A DNA stretch of 64,000 nt, taken from assembly GCA_963730685.1 (NCBI GenBank), contig CAVSSP010000001.1, forward strand, positions 992,001 through 1,056,000. Reading direction: 5' to 3'. Below are positions 32,795 through 41,805 of the stretch, piece by piece. Position 1 is the stretch's first letter. The number at the start of each line of letters is the position of its first letter. The position numbers and the translations under genes were made by a program. The notes under the pieces were generated by a model, which worked only from the letters and a program-made list of their open reading frames with translations, ran no database searches and had not been told where the DNA came from. This DNA is from Bog-756 sp963730685. Lineage in GTDB: Bacteria > Actinomycetota > Acidimicrobiia > Acidimicrobiales > RAAP-2.

Positions 32795-32892
32795 GCTGCC
32801 CTCCTGTTCTTGCGCCTGGGTTGGCGACAATCCCAGTATCCGGACGCGGCCTGCAGCCGGGCTGCCGTAACCCTGTGCTGGTGAGCTCTCGC

Positions 32893-32925
32893 TTGCAAGT
32901 GTTTTGCAAGGAGGCTTGCAATACT
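32893..32925 (+). promoter_or_regulatory. SARP-type heptamer repeats and -10 box
   Basis: TTGCAAG occurs at 32893-32899 and 32904-32910 and TTGCAAT at 32916-32922, with 11- and 12-base steps. AATACT (32920-32925) fits a -10 and lies 6 bases before the ATG. Two heptamers 11 bases apart, ending about 9 bases before the -10, is the pattern bound by SARP-type regulators. This suggests autoregulation. Confidence 0.6.
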
Positions 32926-32931
32926 GGATTC

Positions 32932-35889
32932 ATGGAGCCTGACCTCGATATACGGGTCCTCGGTAGCATCGAACTTGCGAGGAACGGCGTACCGGTGCCG
33001 GTCGGCGGCTCCAAACCCCGTCTCGCCCTCGCCATCCTGGCCGCTCATCGCGGTTCGGTCGTGTCGACCGACCGGATCTGCGACGAGCTGTGGGGCGACC
33101 ACCAGCCCGCCGACCCTGCTGCCGTGCTCCAAAGCCACCTTTCCCGCCTGCGCAGGCTCCTTCGCCCGGACGCGGGAATCGTCGCCCGGCCGCCGGGCTA
33201 CATCTTGGAGGTCTCTCGCGACACTGTCGACGCCGGACGCTTCGAGTTGCTTTGCGAGCGAGCGAATGGCGCCTCGGACCCTCGGACCGCCGCCGAACTA
33301 CTCGAGTGTGCACTCGCTCTGTGGAGAGGTCCCGCATTTGATGAGTTCGTCGATCACGAATGGGCTGTGCCGGTGGCCGCCCGGCTCAACGAGCTCCGCA
33401 CCGACGCCAGTGAGCAGCTCTTCGAGACCCGCCTTCAGTTGGGAGTGGACGCAAGGCTCGTCGGAGACCTCGAGAGAGCTGTCGTCGAGCACCCCCTGCG
33501 GGAGCGACTCTGGTGTCAGCTGATCGTTGCCCTCTATCGATGTGGTCGTACTGCCGAAGCCCTGAGGCGTGCCGAGTCCTACCGGGTCCTCCTCCGAGAG
33601 GGGACCGGGCTCGATCCCTCCCCGATCTTCCGGGAACTCGAGGCGCGAGTCCTCAATGAAGATCCCTCCCTGGCTCATGGGCTCCACGAGTCGCGACGAC
33701 CCTCGCAGCAACAGCGGTCGGGGGAGACGACGCACCTCGTCGGTCGCGACAGAGAGCTCACGGCGTTGACCGGCTTGGTGGGTTCCGAGCGAATGGTGAC
33801 CCTCATCGGCCCAGGGGGGGTGGGCAAGACGAAGCTGGCCAAGCGCCTGGCGAACGAATTGTGGGATGAGTTCGACGGAGCGGTCTTCGTCATCGAGCTC
33901 GCCGCAGTCCACGATCCGGCTTCCATCGTCGCCGCCCTCGCCAGCGCCACCGATGTCCAGCAGCGACAGCATCTTTCCGTCGAGGAGACCCTCGTCGAAT
34001 ATCTCCGGAGTCGACGCGCCCTGTTGGTTCTTGACAACTGTGAGCACCTGAGGGCCACGGTTGCGACGCTGACGGAGCGATTTCTCAATTCGTGTCCCAA
34101 CATGACGTTTCTGGCCACGAGCCGAGAAGTGATCGGGCTTCCCGGGGAGCAGGTGTGGCGGGTCGGGCCGCTCGAAGTCCCCACCGAGGGCTCGGACGCC
34201 TCTGTCGTCGCCGAAGTGCCGGCCGCCCGACTCTTCGTCGAGCGGGCGATTGCGGCTCGTCCAGGTTTTGCCCTTGGGCCTGACAACGTGGCCGATGTGG
34301 TGAGAATCGTGCGTCGCCTCGACGGGATGCCGCTCACCATCGAGCTTGCTGCAGCCCGAGTTCGGGCCGTGAGCGTCTCGGCGCTGGCGGAGCGGCTGGA
34401 GAACGGATTCCAGCTACTGTCCGGTGCCCAACCGTCGGTGGCATTCCGGCACAGGACGGTTGATGATCTGGTGGCATGGTCCTACGACCTCTTGGAGCCG
34501 GACGAGCAGGTGCTCTTCGCCCGCCTGAGCGCTTTCGCCGGAGCATTCGAACTCGATGCCGTCGAAGGAATCTGTGGGGGGCGGGATCTGGACGTGAGCA
34601 GGATCCCCATGCTGCTGGCGAACCTCGTCGACAAGTCAATGGTCCAGGCCTCCGACACGGGGACCCCTCGTTACCGTCTGCTCGAGACGTTGCAGGAGTA
34701 CGGGCGGGACCGCATCGGTGACGTCGGGGAGCGGGATGGGCTACGGGGCCGACACGCCCGCTGGTATCTGAATTTGGCCGAGCGCTGTGCCAAGGGACTG
34801 GCTGGCGCCGACGAATCGAATGCCGTCGTATTGCTCGATCGTGAGTTCGAAAACCTTCGCGCCGCCCACCTCTGGTCCATCGAATTCGCCGAAGTCGATG
34901 TGGCGCTCCGTCTGGTTGCTGCCCTACGGGAGTACGCGTTTCGCTGTATGCATGCCGAAATCAGTGGCTGGGCCGACACGGCTGGAGAACTGCCAAATGC
35001 GGGTGAGCACCCGCGATATCCCCTTGTCGTGGCGGTCGGGGCCTATGGCCGATTCGTTCGAGGTGACCTCGAGGGGGCAATCGACCTCGGCCAACACGCG
35101 GTCGCGGCCGCCGACCGTCTACACGTCGACTCCTCCGGCTTGGCCGAACGGGCCCTGGGCAATGCCTGGTTCTACCAGGGGGAGGCCTCGCGAGGCATGC
35201 ATTGGATGGATCTCATGGTCGATTCGGCCGAGACGGGCTCAGCCGCCCGCCTCGCGCACGCGTACTACATGAGATCGGTCGCCTGTTCGAGCGTGGGGGA
35301 CACCACGAGGGGGATCCGGTTGGCCGTGATGTCACGTGACGCAGCCGCCAGCTCTGGATCACCAACCGCCCTGGCCCAGGCTCTTTACGCTGGCGGGGTC
35401 GCCCTCACCGCGTCTGACCCCGTGGGGGCAGCGGACCAACTCCAGTGGGCAGCTGACGTCGCCAGGGATGCCGGTAACCGGTGGATCCAGGCTTTCGCCC
35501 TGACCGAGGTCCTCTGGATCGAAGCGAGCCAGGGAAGACCCCGCGAGGCGCTCCGGCGCTATGCCGATGTCATCGATCTCTGGTACCGCGGCGGTGACTG
35601 GGCCAATCAGTGGCTTTCCCTTCGGCACGTGTTCGGCATCCTCGTCCAGCTGCGAGCGGAACTCGGTGCCGCGACCCTTCACGGTGCGCTGACCGCGGCT
35701 GGAGCGGCCTACGCCCTTCCCTTTGGAGCAGTCGACGCCGAACGGATCAGTTTGCTGGTGGATGACCTCCGGAACCAGCTTGGGGGGGCCGCCTTCGCCT
35801 CGGCTGTGAGGCGTGGGGCGAGCCTCAGCGACGGCGAGATCGTAGATTTCGTCCATGGGCAGATCTCCGCGCTTACGACTCGACCTTGA
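32932..35889 (+). CDS. AfsR/SARP-type BTAD regulator with NB-ARC and TPR regions
   Basis: Large regulator of 985 aa. N-terminal winged helix (about residues 1-95, with PRLALAILAAHRGSVVSTDRI and QSHLSRLRRLL), then a BTAD domain to about 250. A STAND/NB-ARC ATPase follows, with Walker A GPGGVGKTKL, Walker B ALLVLDNCEH, sensor TSREVIGLPGE and WSYDLLEPDEQ. The C-terminal half is TPR-like helical repeats. No LuxR HTH is present at the end. Such proteins switch on nearby genes in response to a signal bound by the TPR part. ATG 32932 is 6 bases after an AATACT -10, so leaderless. Likely targets are adjacent genes or itself. Confidence 0.85.
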   Translation: MEPDLDIRVLGSIELARNGVPVPVGGSKPRLALAILAAHRGSVVSTDRICDELWGDHQPADPAAVLQSHLSRLRRLLRPDAGIVARPPGYILEVSRDTVDAGRFELLCERANGASDPRTAAELLECALALWRGPAFDEFVDHEWAVPVAARLNELRTDASEQLFETRLQLGVDARLVGDLERAVVEHPLRERLWCQLIVALYRCGRTAEALRRAESYRVLLREGTGLDPSPIFRELEARVLNEDPSLAHGLHESRRPSQQQRSGETTHLVGRDRELTALTGLVGSERMVTLIGPGGVGKTKLAKRLANELWDEFDGAVFVIELAAVHDPASIVAALASATDVQQRQHLSVEETLVEYLRSRRALLVLDNCEHLRATVATLTERFLNSCPNMTFLATSREVIGLPGEQVWRVGPLEVPTEGSDASVVAEVPAARLFVERAIAARPGFALGPDNVADVVRIVRRLDGMPLTIELAAARVRAVSVSALAERLENGFQLLSGAQPSVAFRHRTVDDLVAWSYDLLEPDEQVLFARLSAFAGAFELDAVEGICGGRDLDVSRIPMLLANLVDKSMVQASDTGTPRYRLLETLQEYGRDRIGDVGERDGLRGRHARWYLNLAERCAKGLAGADESNAVVLLDREFENLRAAHLWSIEFAEVDVALRLVAALREYAFRCMHAEISGWADTAGELPNAGEHPRYPLVVAVGAYGRFVRGDLEGAIDLGQHAVAAADRLHVDSSGLAERALGNAWFYQGEASRGMHWMDLMVDSAETGSAARLAHAYYMRSVACSSVGDTTRGIRLAVMSRDAAASSGSPTALAQALYAGGVALTASDPVGAADQLQWAADVARDAGNRWIQAFALTEVLWIEASQGRPREALRRYADVIDLWYRGGDWANQWLSLRHVFGILVQLRAELGAATLHGALTAAGAAYALPFGAVDAERISLLVDDLRNQLGGAAFASAVRRGASLSDGEIVDFVHGQISALTTRP

Positions 35890-36244
35890 ATGCTTGCGAC
35901 ACACGAGTCCGACTCGTCGCTCGCCTGGATGGATGAGATTTTGATTCCGAACGGTGCCCATCGAGGTCAGCCCTCGGGCACCGAAAACCCAACATTCGAC
36001 CCGACAGATCCGCTCCACAGCACACCGCAGCTTTGGCGAACCGCGTGCGGCCAACCAGCACCAGCGACCAGAGCGCCATCGCCGGCATAACGACGCTTCG
36101 GGATGAGTGCACCGAGGCCGACGAGGAGGCGGGAAACTCGTCCCATGGCGAATCCAAACACGTTGCTGTCACGATCGTTCGGATCACATGGGGGTGCCCC
36201 CGACCGGGGGCGTGACGGTTCTCATGGCCGCCGGAGGCCACTCC
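35890..36244. other. Intergenic region with dispersed repeat copy E
   Basis: About 355 bases between the convergent BTAD and MarR genes. GAAAACCCAACATTCGACCC begins at 35983, a fourth, short relative of the AAACCCAACATT repeats, with CCGACAGATCCGCTCC after it. No tRNA fragment adjoins it. No gene is supported. Confidence 0.55.
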
Positions 36245-36688
36245 TCAAGCTGGAGACTCGGTTGCTTCCTGGCTGAGTTGCGTGATGGCCTTCAGGGTGC
36301 GCACCGTCGTCTCGACGTCGCCTCGGTCAAAGTGGTCGAGCAGAGTCACCGTTGCTCCGAGGACATGAGCCCTGAGCGACTCGAAGAGGGTCTCGCCCTC
36401 CTTGGTCAGCTCGATGGTGTCGATCCCAGCAATCAACCCTTCGGTCGCAAGCCGGTCGAGTAGCTCGGCGATCGAGGTGGTATCCAGGCCGCGTGATCCC
36501 TCGAGGTCTCTGACCAGTGAACTTCGGTGGAGCTTCGGACGTCCTTGGGCAGTGAGCTTTAGGGCGTACCACGTCGCGGGCTCCACGCCCCGCTCGGCCA
36601 GATGGTCGCGCAGCACCGCCGACATCGTCCTTTCCGTGAAGGCCAGGGTCTGGCCGAACTCCGCGTAGGCAGCTGGTATTGCTTCCAT
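36245..36688 (-). CDS. MarR-like winged-helix regulator
   Basis: MarR-family-like protein of 147 aa. Long N-terminal helix (AYAEFGQTLAFTERTMSAVL), then LKLTAQGRPKLHRSSLVRDL, DTTSIAELLDRLATEGLI and a wing ending ELTKEGETLF. ATG 36688 has GGAGATGACCC upstream. It is divergent from a second MarR gene, and the 70 bases between them hold nested palindromes. The two may cross-regulate. Ligand unknown. Confidence 0.75.
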   Translation of the reverse strand: MEAIPAAYAEFGQTLAFTERTMSAVLRDHLAERGVEPATWYALKLTAQGRPKLHRSSLVRDLEGSRGLDTTSIAELLDRLATEGLIAGIDTIELTKEGETLFESLRAHVLGATVTLLDHFDRGDVETTVRTLKAITQLSQEATESPA

Positions 36689-36701
36689 GGGTCATCTCCT
36701 C

Positions 36702-36758
36702 TTCCTGCTAAGATGGACAGCTTACTGTCTATGTTAGCAGGAAGACAGGTACCTGTCT
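36702..36758. promoter_or_regulatory. Nested palindromic operators between divergent MarR genes
   Basis: TTCCTGCTAA (36702-36711) and TTAGCAGGAA (36734-36743) form an outer inverted repeat. Inside it lies GACAGCTTACTGTC (36716-36729). Next to it is a perfect 16-base palindrome AGACAGGTACCTGTCT (36743-36758), two bases before the second MarR start. The shared GACAG half-site, in two palindromes centred 28 bases apart, suggests MarR-type control of both promoters. Confidence 0.75.
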
Positions 36759-36760
36759 AT

Positions 36761-37207
36761 ATGGCCTCTCCCAACTACCTCGACCGCCCGGCGATGGGCC
36801 TTGTGCTGCGCCTGCTCTACCAGCTCTATTCCTTAGAAGTTCAAGGTGCTCTGCGATCCGCTGGCTTTGACGACATCAATCCAGCGGCCGCCAACGTGTT
36901 CACCTTCGTGACTTCGGAAGGAGCAACTGTCTCTGAGCTTGCGAGCCTGTCGCATGTTCGCAAGCAGACCATGGCCCAGACAGTGGAGCAGCTGGAAAAC
37001 TCTGGCTACGTCGAGCGCCGCCCGAATCCGACCGACCGACGATCTCAGTTGGTCTTTCTGACTGCGCAGGGGAGACGCATTCCGCCGGTCACCCACAAGG
37101 CCGCTGCTGCCGTCGAGAAGCGATGGGCACGCCTCTGCGGCGAAGGCGAACTTGAGACCCTCCAGAACTCCTTGCTCGATTTGCTGACTCGGCTCACCGT
37201 GGAGTGA
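36761..37207 (+). CDS. MarR-family regulator
   Basis: MarR regulator of 148 aa. Dimerisation helix LVLRLLYQLYSLEVQGALRS, recognition region TVSELASLSHVRKQTMAQTV, and the diagnostic wing VERRPNPTDRRSQLVFLTAQG with the DRR motif. ATG 36761 directly follows the palindrome AGACAGGTACCTGTCT, so it is probably autorepressed. The frame is open upstream to 36602, but this would cross the operators. Confidence 0.85.
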   Translation: MASPNYLDRPAMGLVLRLLYQLYSLEVQGALRSAGFDDINPAAANVFTFVTSEGATVSELASLSHVRKQTMAQTVEQLENSGYVERRPNPTDRRSQLVFLTAQGRRIPPVTHKAAAAVEKRWARLCGEGELETLQNSLLDLLTRLTVE

Positions 37208-37312
37208 TCCGAACCGAGGACTTGGCTTCTCCAACCTGCAGTCCTGTGACCTGCCCATCAACGGCAGGAGGGTGTATCTCGCGGAAGGGCCCAGACCCGG
37301 ATTACCGACCGA

Positions 37313-37801
37313 TCAGGCCAAGGGCCGAGCGCGGCCCGGCGCCACGGTACGGGCAAGGATGCCGAGTGTGGCGCGGAGCGCACCCTCGGGGATGACCGGG
37401 AAAATAGCCGCATCTTTCCAGCTCTGGTCGACAGACGACCAGTCGTAGTACGAGGTGACAAGCGTTCCCTCGTCAATCGGCTCCAGCTTGTAACCGTAGA
37501 CATGGCCGAGGTTGAGCTGACCTTCGATCTTCCACGCGATCTCGCGGTCTGGCTCAAGTGTCACGATCCTGACGGTGACGTCGTACAGGCCTAGGGGATG
37601 ATCATTGAGTGCCTCGCGGTCCATGTGCACCACGAAGGAGTCGCCGACAGCGGCGACCGGATCACCGGTGGCATCCATCAGCATGCCCGAACTGTCGATG
37701 GTGACATGCCCGTGTGGATCGGTCAGCACCCCGAAGATCGCCGACGGGTCTGCCGCAATAGCTCGTTGGACCTCTAACCGTTCAGCCACAGCTGCCATCA
37801 T
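37313..37801 (-). CDS. SRPBCC (START-like) family protein
   Basis: Protein of 162 aa of the SRPBCC/polyketide-cyclase-like fold. The N-terminal LEVQRAIAADPSAIFGVLTDP is typical, followed by the strands VTVRIVTLEPDREIAWKIEG and TLVTSYYDWSSV. These proteins bind hydrophobic ligands in a central cavity; the ligand is not known. ATG 37801 has GGAG 6 bases upstream. The MarR gene on the other side is convergent. Confidence 0.75.
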   Translation of the reverse strand: MMAAVAERLEVQRAIAADPSAIFGVLTDPHGHVTIDSSGMLMDATGDPVAAVGDSFVVHMDREALNDHPLGLYDVTVRIVTLEPDREIAWKIEGQLNLGHVYGYKLEPIDEGTLVTSYYDWSSVDQSWKDAAIFPVIPEGALRATLGILARTVAPGRARPLA

Positions 37802-37996
37802 TGCACGCTCCGGCAAGCCGCCGTATGAGCCGGGGGTGGGTCTTCAGGCCTCCGCTATCGTTCGCCGACGGCACCGCTCCACGGCTCAGGCGTATCGCTG
37901 GTCGAGGGTGCCCCCAGACAGCGGGTCGGCAGGTGCCCGACCCGTTTCGGCACCAGGGCGAAGCGGCCCTCCGCTCCAACTGGGCAGCTTCGAGCT

Positions 37997-38620
37997 CTAC
38001 CGCACCTTGATCTCGGCCAAGACCACTTCTCCGTCCAGACCGTCCCAACTCGCCGTGAGGCCGATCGGAGGACGGGGTCCGACAACTGGGCGCCGGAACA
38101 CCGTGAGCTCGAACTGTTCGTTCCGCAAGACCGACGTGGCCACCCCGTCGGAAACGAGTTCGAAGCCGTCCACGGGTACTCGATCCTTCGACCAACCGCC
38201 TCCGTGGATGCGGACGTTGCTCGGTGCGATGTACAAGCGGCCATCGACGTGGACCATGCCGAGCGCCTCGCCCTGACCTGTCATCGCGACCGCCGCCAGC
38301 ATGACGACAAAGCGTGGGTCACCCAGCCCGTCGTACACCCAGCGGGTACCGAGTACGGAGTGCTCCATCTGTGTGATGAGCGCGTCCTCGGAGCCGTCGA
38401 GCGACTCGTCGCGGTACGTCAGAGGAATCTGAAACAGCGTGCCACCCGCGGTCGCCAGGTGCGTCTCCAAGCCGGCTCGGCCGTCGGGGTCGTCGAATCG
38501 GTAGGAACCGATCACGCTGATTGGATCTGCGGCAGACGGGCCCCACGTTTGGCTCGGTACCCACTTCTCGATGAGTTCGGCCTTCGACGGGGTGACCGTG
38601 GCCTTGTGGAGAAGAGCCAT
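37997..38620 (-). CDS. Standalone maltokinase N-cap-like domain protein
   Basis: Protein of 207 aa resembling the N-terminal cap domain of actinobacterial maltokinases (start MALLHKATVTPSKAELIEKW). The kinase domain is missing, so it cannot phosphorylate maltose. Free cap-domain proteins like this occur in Actinobacteria with unknown function. ATG 38620 has a perfect minus-strand TATAGT (38628-38633) 7 bases upstream, so the mRNA is leaderless. Confidence 0.65.
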   Translation of the reverse strand: MALLHKATVTPSKAELIEKWVPSQTWGPSAADPISVIGSYRFDDPDGRAGLETHLATAGGTLFQIPLTYRDESLDGSEDALITQMEHSVLGTRWVYDGLGDPRFVVMLAAVAMTGQGEALGMVHVDGRLYIAPSNVRIHGGGWSKDRVPVDGFELVSDGVATSVLRNEQFELTVFRRPVVGPRPPIGLTASWDGLDGEVVLAEIKVR

Positions 38621-38985
38621 GGTCGGCACTATAGGGGGCGGCACGAACCCTGCTCCCGATGGCTCGTCGGCGGACAAGGGGGGCGTGTCACCGGACGTGC
38701 GACAAGCATCGATGCGAGACCAGGAACCCTCTCCACTCGACGTGGGGCAAGATCGCACCGACCGAGTTCGGTCGTGCCACGGCCGGGACATCGCCACGGT
38801 CACCGGCCATGCGTTCGACCTGCCAGAGCGCACGCTGCGTTCCCGCGTTGCGCATGTGGCTGTATCCGTCCCAGATGCCCGGCTGACGGACCTGTGGGGC
38901 CCGCCGCACACTTCGATCGCATCTTGGCGGTCACTGGCTGTACCCCAAAAGGGCCGGCTCGGTTAGGGCAGGACCGTCTCCGCCC
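38621..38985. other. Intergenic region, no gene seen
   Basis: About 365 bases between the YceI-like gene stop and the cap-domain gene start. The TATAGT promoter of the cap-domain gene lies at its left end. Short frames in the rest lack ribosome binding sites or family features; it may be decayed coding sequence. Confidence 0.45.
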
Positions 38986-39510
38986 TCAGATCTTGTGGAA
39001 CTGGGCGTTGATGACGACCCTGTTCTTCAGTCCGGCTCCAAACGGCCTCAACGTGAGGCCCCATGCACTCCGATCGATGTCCAGCTCGGCAGAGACAGTT
39101 ACCGAGCCGGCAGCCACGCTGAGATTGGCAGACACAGCCAGCGGTCTGGTCTCTCCGTGAACGGTGAGGTTGCCGTCGAGGTCCAGTGTCCCCGGTCCGG
39201 CCAGCCGGCCGCTGGTCGCCTCGTAGGTCACGGTGGGGAACGTTTCCACCTCGAAGAAGTCCGCGGTCCGCAGGTGGGCGTCCCTCTTCTTGTTCTTGGT
39301 GTCGATCGAAGCTGCGTCAATCACGAGTGTTCCGCTAATGCCACCGTCGGGGGCCACGGTTCCCGCTCCTTCGAGTGCCCGGAACGTCCCCTTCGCCGGG
39401 AACACCCATAGTGCCTTGGTGTGGAATTGGATCGATGTCCGATCACGATCGAGCTCCCAGTTGCCAGCAAAACTACTCAGATCGAAGGAGTCCTGGCTCG
39501 GGGATGTCAT
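38986..39510 (-). CDS. YceI-family lipid-binding protein
   Basis: YceI-like protein of 174 aa, a lipocalin-type barrel that binds polyisoprenoids or other amphipathic molecules. GNWELDRDRTSIQFHTKAL, IDTKNKKRDAHLRTADFF, NLTVHGETRPLAV and DIDRSAWGL are the expected conserved blocks. No signal peptide is seen. ATG at 39510. Substrate unknown. Confidence 0.85.
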   Translation of the reverse strand: MTSPSQDSFDLSSFAGNWELDRDRTSIQFHTKALWVFPAKGTFRALEGAGTVAPDGGISGTLVIDAASIDTKNKKRDAHLRTADFFEVETFPTVTYEATSGRLAGPGTLDLDGNLTVHGETRPLAVSANLSVAAGSVTVSAELDIDRSAWGLTLRPFGAGLKNRVVINAQFHKI

Positions 39511-39686
39511 GGGGATGCCTCCGCAAGGTTGACGGCCCCTTCATCTGAGCACATGCGAGGCCGAACTACCAGGGGAGGTCCGAAGACACCCCGCTCATGC
39601 AACCAAGCAGTGAGCCACCCGATGTCGTGAGGACTTCCAGCCACCCCGGTGAAGGATGACGCCGGCCCGAGTCTCAGACCCAGGAC

Positions 39687-40535
39687 TCACCACATGGCGT
39701 CAATCGTGGGCGCTATCCGGACGCCCTGAAGCTTGCCAGCCTTTGTCGCCGGGCCCCTGCGATCGGGATCGTAGGGATTCGGTCCGATGGCCAGGATGCT
39801 TGCTTCGTCCGGTGACAAGAGGCACACGCTCGCCCTTTCCTGCATCATGACCACGTCTTCTTCCACTCCGGGAATTGCGCCGAAGCCGTTGGGCATCGGA
39901 GCGAGGACAATGACCCGCTGAAAGCCATCTGCCAGGCACGCGTTGGCCGATGAGACCATTCCGCCGTCGATCCATGATCGACTGTCGATTCGGACGAGGG
40001 GCCAAACGCCGGGAACCGCTCCACTCGCTGCCACCGCATCGACCAATGGGACTCCTGAGTTGTGGTCGAAGATGTGGAGGAGCCCGGTGTCGGCGTCTAC
40101 GGCCGTGACCCGCAAGGTTTCTGGCCAATCCGTCGTGACGAGTCGACCTTCGACGATCGCCCGGCGGACCTGGGGTGGGACCGGTTCGGGGTTCGCCTTG
40201 GCGATCTCGCCGAAGGCAGCGCCGACACTCGTGGGGTCACCTGCTCCGAAGGCGTCGAACCACGCAGCGATCGTCTCCGCCGAAGGAGCAACAGAGATCT
40301 CGTCCACGGATGGTTCTGACTGGGCTTCCGCCAAGGCCTCGAGGTCGTACCCGCTTGCCACGGCCGCTCCGACGAATGAGCCGGCAGACGTGCCGATCAC
40401 CGCGTGTGCCTTGGCCAGCGCCACGCCTGACGCCGCCAAGCCAGCGAGAACGCCGATCTCCCAAGCGATGCCCGTCACGCCGCCGCCACCCAACACCAGC
40501 GCACGGGTCGGTGTCGTCCCCTCCGCTTCCGTCAT
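39687..40535 (-). CDS. Patatin-like phospholipase
   Basis: Patatin-family lipid acyl hydrolase of 282 aa. The oxyanion loop GGGGVTGIAW, nucleophile motif GTSAGS and the DGG motif with catalytic Asp (SWIDGGMVSS) form the Ser-Asp dyad. ATG 40535 has GGAGGTGAGG upstream. Substrate not known. Confidence 0.9.
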   Translation of the reverse strand: MTEAEGTTPTRALVLGGGGVTGIAWEIGVLAGLAASGVALAKAHAVIGTSAGSFVGAAVASGYDLEALAEAQSEPSVDEISVAPSAETIAAWFDAFGAGDPTSVGAAFGEIAKANPEPVPPQVRRAIVEGRLVTTDWPETLRVTAVDADTGLLHIFDHNSGVPLVDAVAASGAVPGVWPLVRIDSRSWIDGGMVSSANACLADGFQRVIVLAPMPNGFGAIPGVEEDVVMMQERASVCLLSPDEASILAIGPNPYDPDRRGPATKAGKLQGVRIAPTIDAMW

Positions 40536-40869
40536 CGAGCCTCACCTCCAATTGCGCCCTCCCTGGATCGAGGTTCACCTTACGGGCGGAGCAGAGACCT
40601 TGCCGCCGGAGCTCGCCGGTGCTGGTGCGAAGGGCCTACAGAAATAGCTCGGCCGCTGACGTCGCCTTCCTTGGATAGGAATTGCAACCAGGTTGCGTTG
40701 GATGCCGGATCAACAGCGGCTACGTCGTACTACCAACCGGCTCGTCCGGACGTGTGCAAGCGCCGATCATCGGGCGATGACCCCTCAGAGATGGCTGCTG
40801 CAATCAGCTCCCACGACGGGACCTATCAAGGACTTCCATCGGGCCGGATCCTGCCGGCCATCTCAGCCT
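40536..40869. other. Intergenic region, no gene seen
   Basis: About 330 bases upstream of the patatin gene and downstream of a VOC gene stop. It contains GCAACCAGGTTGC (40683-40695), a small palindrome of unknown meaning, and the presumed patatin promoter. Confidence 0.4.
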
Positions 40870-41343
40870 TCACCCGGACACCTCGCCGGACGAAGTCGAC
40901 GGCCACTGGGCGGGTGACCAGTCTCCCTCCGGGTCGGTGGTCTGTCCCACCTCGATCAGATGACCGTCGGGATCGCGTATGTAGCAACGGATCTCGTACT
41001 GGTGCTGCTTCGGCGGCGTCAGGAATTGGGCACCCCGGGCGCTCCACCGGGCGTACACGGCCTGGATGTCTCTGACCCGGATGTTGAGGAAGCTACTGAC
41101 CCGGTCGGGGTCGCGCGGCGTCTCCAGGGTGACGGCGGGCTTGTCGTCGGTCGGGCCCCCGCCCGCATTGATGACGATCCAGCTGTTGGACAGTTTGACG
41201 TTGACCGGTCCTGCGTCGCCTCCGTGGAAGGCCACCGTGCCCCCCAGTACTTCGGTGTAGAAGTGCTGGGAGCGCTCGACGTCGTCCGAGACGATGAAGT
41301 GGGTCAGCAGAAGTTCCTCTGCTGGTGGTGGGACTTCGGCCAT
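40870..41343 (-). CDS. VOC/glyoxalase-family protein
   Basis: Vicinal oxygen chelate protein of 157 aa with two beta-alpha-beta-beta-beta halves. Features include LTHFIVSDDVERSQHFYTEV, TLETPRDPDRVSSFLNIRV and the C-terminal YIRDPDGHLIEVGQTTD, which holds the metal-binding Glu of the family. ATG 41343 has GGAGGTGCCAG upstream. It could be a glyoxalase, dioxygenase or resistance protein. Confidence 0.8.
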   Translation of the reverse strand: MAEVPPPAEELLLTHFIVSDDVERSQHFYTEVLGGTVAFHGGDAGPVNVKLSNSWIVINAGGGPTDDKPAVTLETPRDPDRVSSFLNIRVRDIQAVYARWSARGAQFLTPPKQHQYEIRCYIRDPDGHLIEVGQTTDPEGDWSPAQWPSTSSGEVSG

Positions 41344-41793
41344 CTGGCACCTCCACTGGGTTGGGTCACACACCCCGTTGGGGACGGGGTCTGCTGACGA
41401 TATTGCGACGATGATCGTTGATCCGCTGGGCAACGCGCCGGACACACCCTGTCGGCCACCTCACGTCGCCAATCAGTGGCCAGACCTCAGGGAAGTATGG
41501 CAGGACACGTACCTGGGCGGAGGGGGTGCCCCGATCGTCGAGGGTCGGCCAAGGTGACCTGCTCCACCGGCCAGCCGCGCCTGCGCCCTACTCGGGGCCG
41601 GTCGTCGACGCGGTCAGGGCCCCTGACGATCGGGGTCCCGATGCCTCCGCCTTGGAGTCGACCCATCCGGTCGGCCTCTCGCCCTCGCGAGCGGCCCTCG
41701 CAGAGGGAGGCGTCGGTCATGAGCTGCCGGCGAAGCGGACGGCGCCCCCGACCACCGGTGCACCCGAGTACGGTCTCGGGCCGAGCAGCTGAC
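41344..41793. other. Intergenic region between divergent VOC genes
   Basis: About 450 bases. A stem ACCCCGT/ACGGGGT occurs at about 41371-41389. No gene with family features or ribosome binding site is seen; the region may hold promoters for both flanking genes or decayed sequence. Confidence 0.4.
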
Positions 41794-41805
41794 TACAGTC
41801 TGACG
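41794..41805 (+). promoter_or_regulatory. -10 box of a leaderless VOC gene
   Basis: TACAGT at 41794-41799 is followed by six bases and the ATG at 41806, the leaderless spacing seen at many genes here. Confidence 0.5.

Noticed and set aside
37997..38911. Longer start for the cap-domain protein up to 38911
   Set aside because: The upstream part is Arg/Ser-rich with no family features, and a perfect TATAGT box lies just before ATG 38620.
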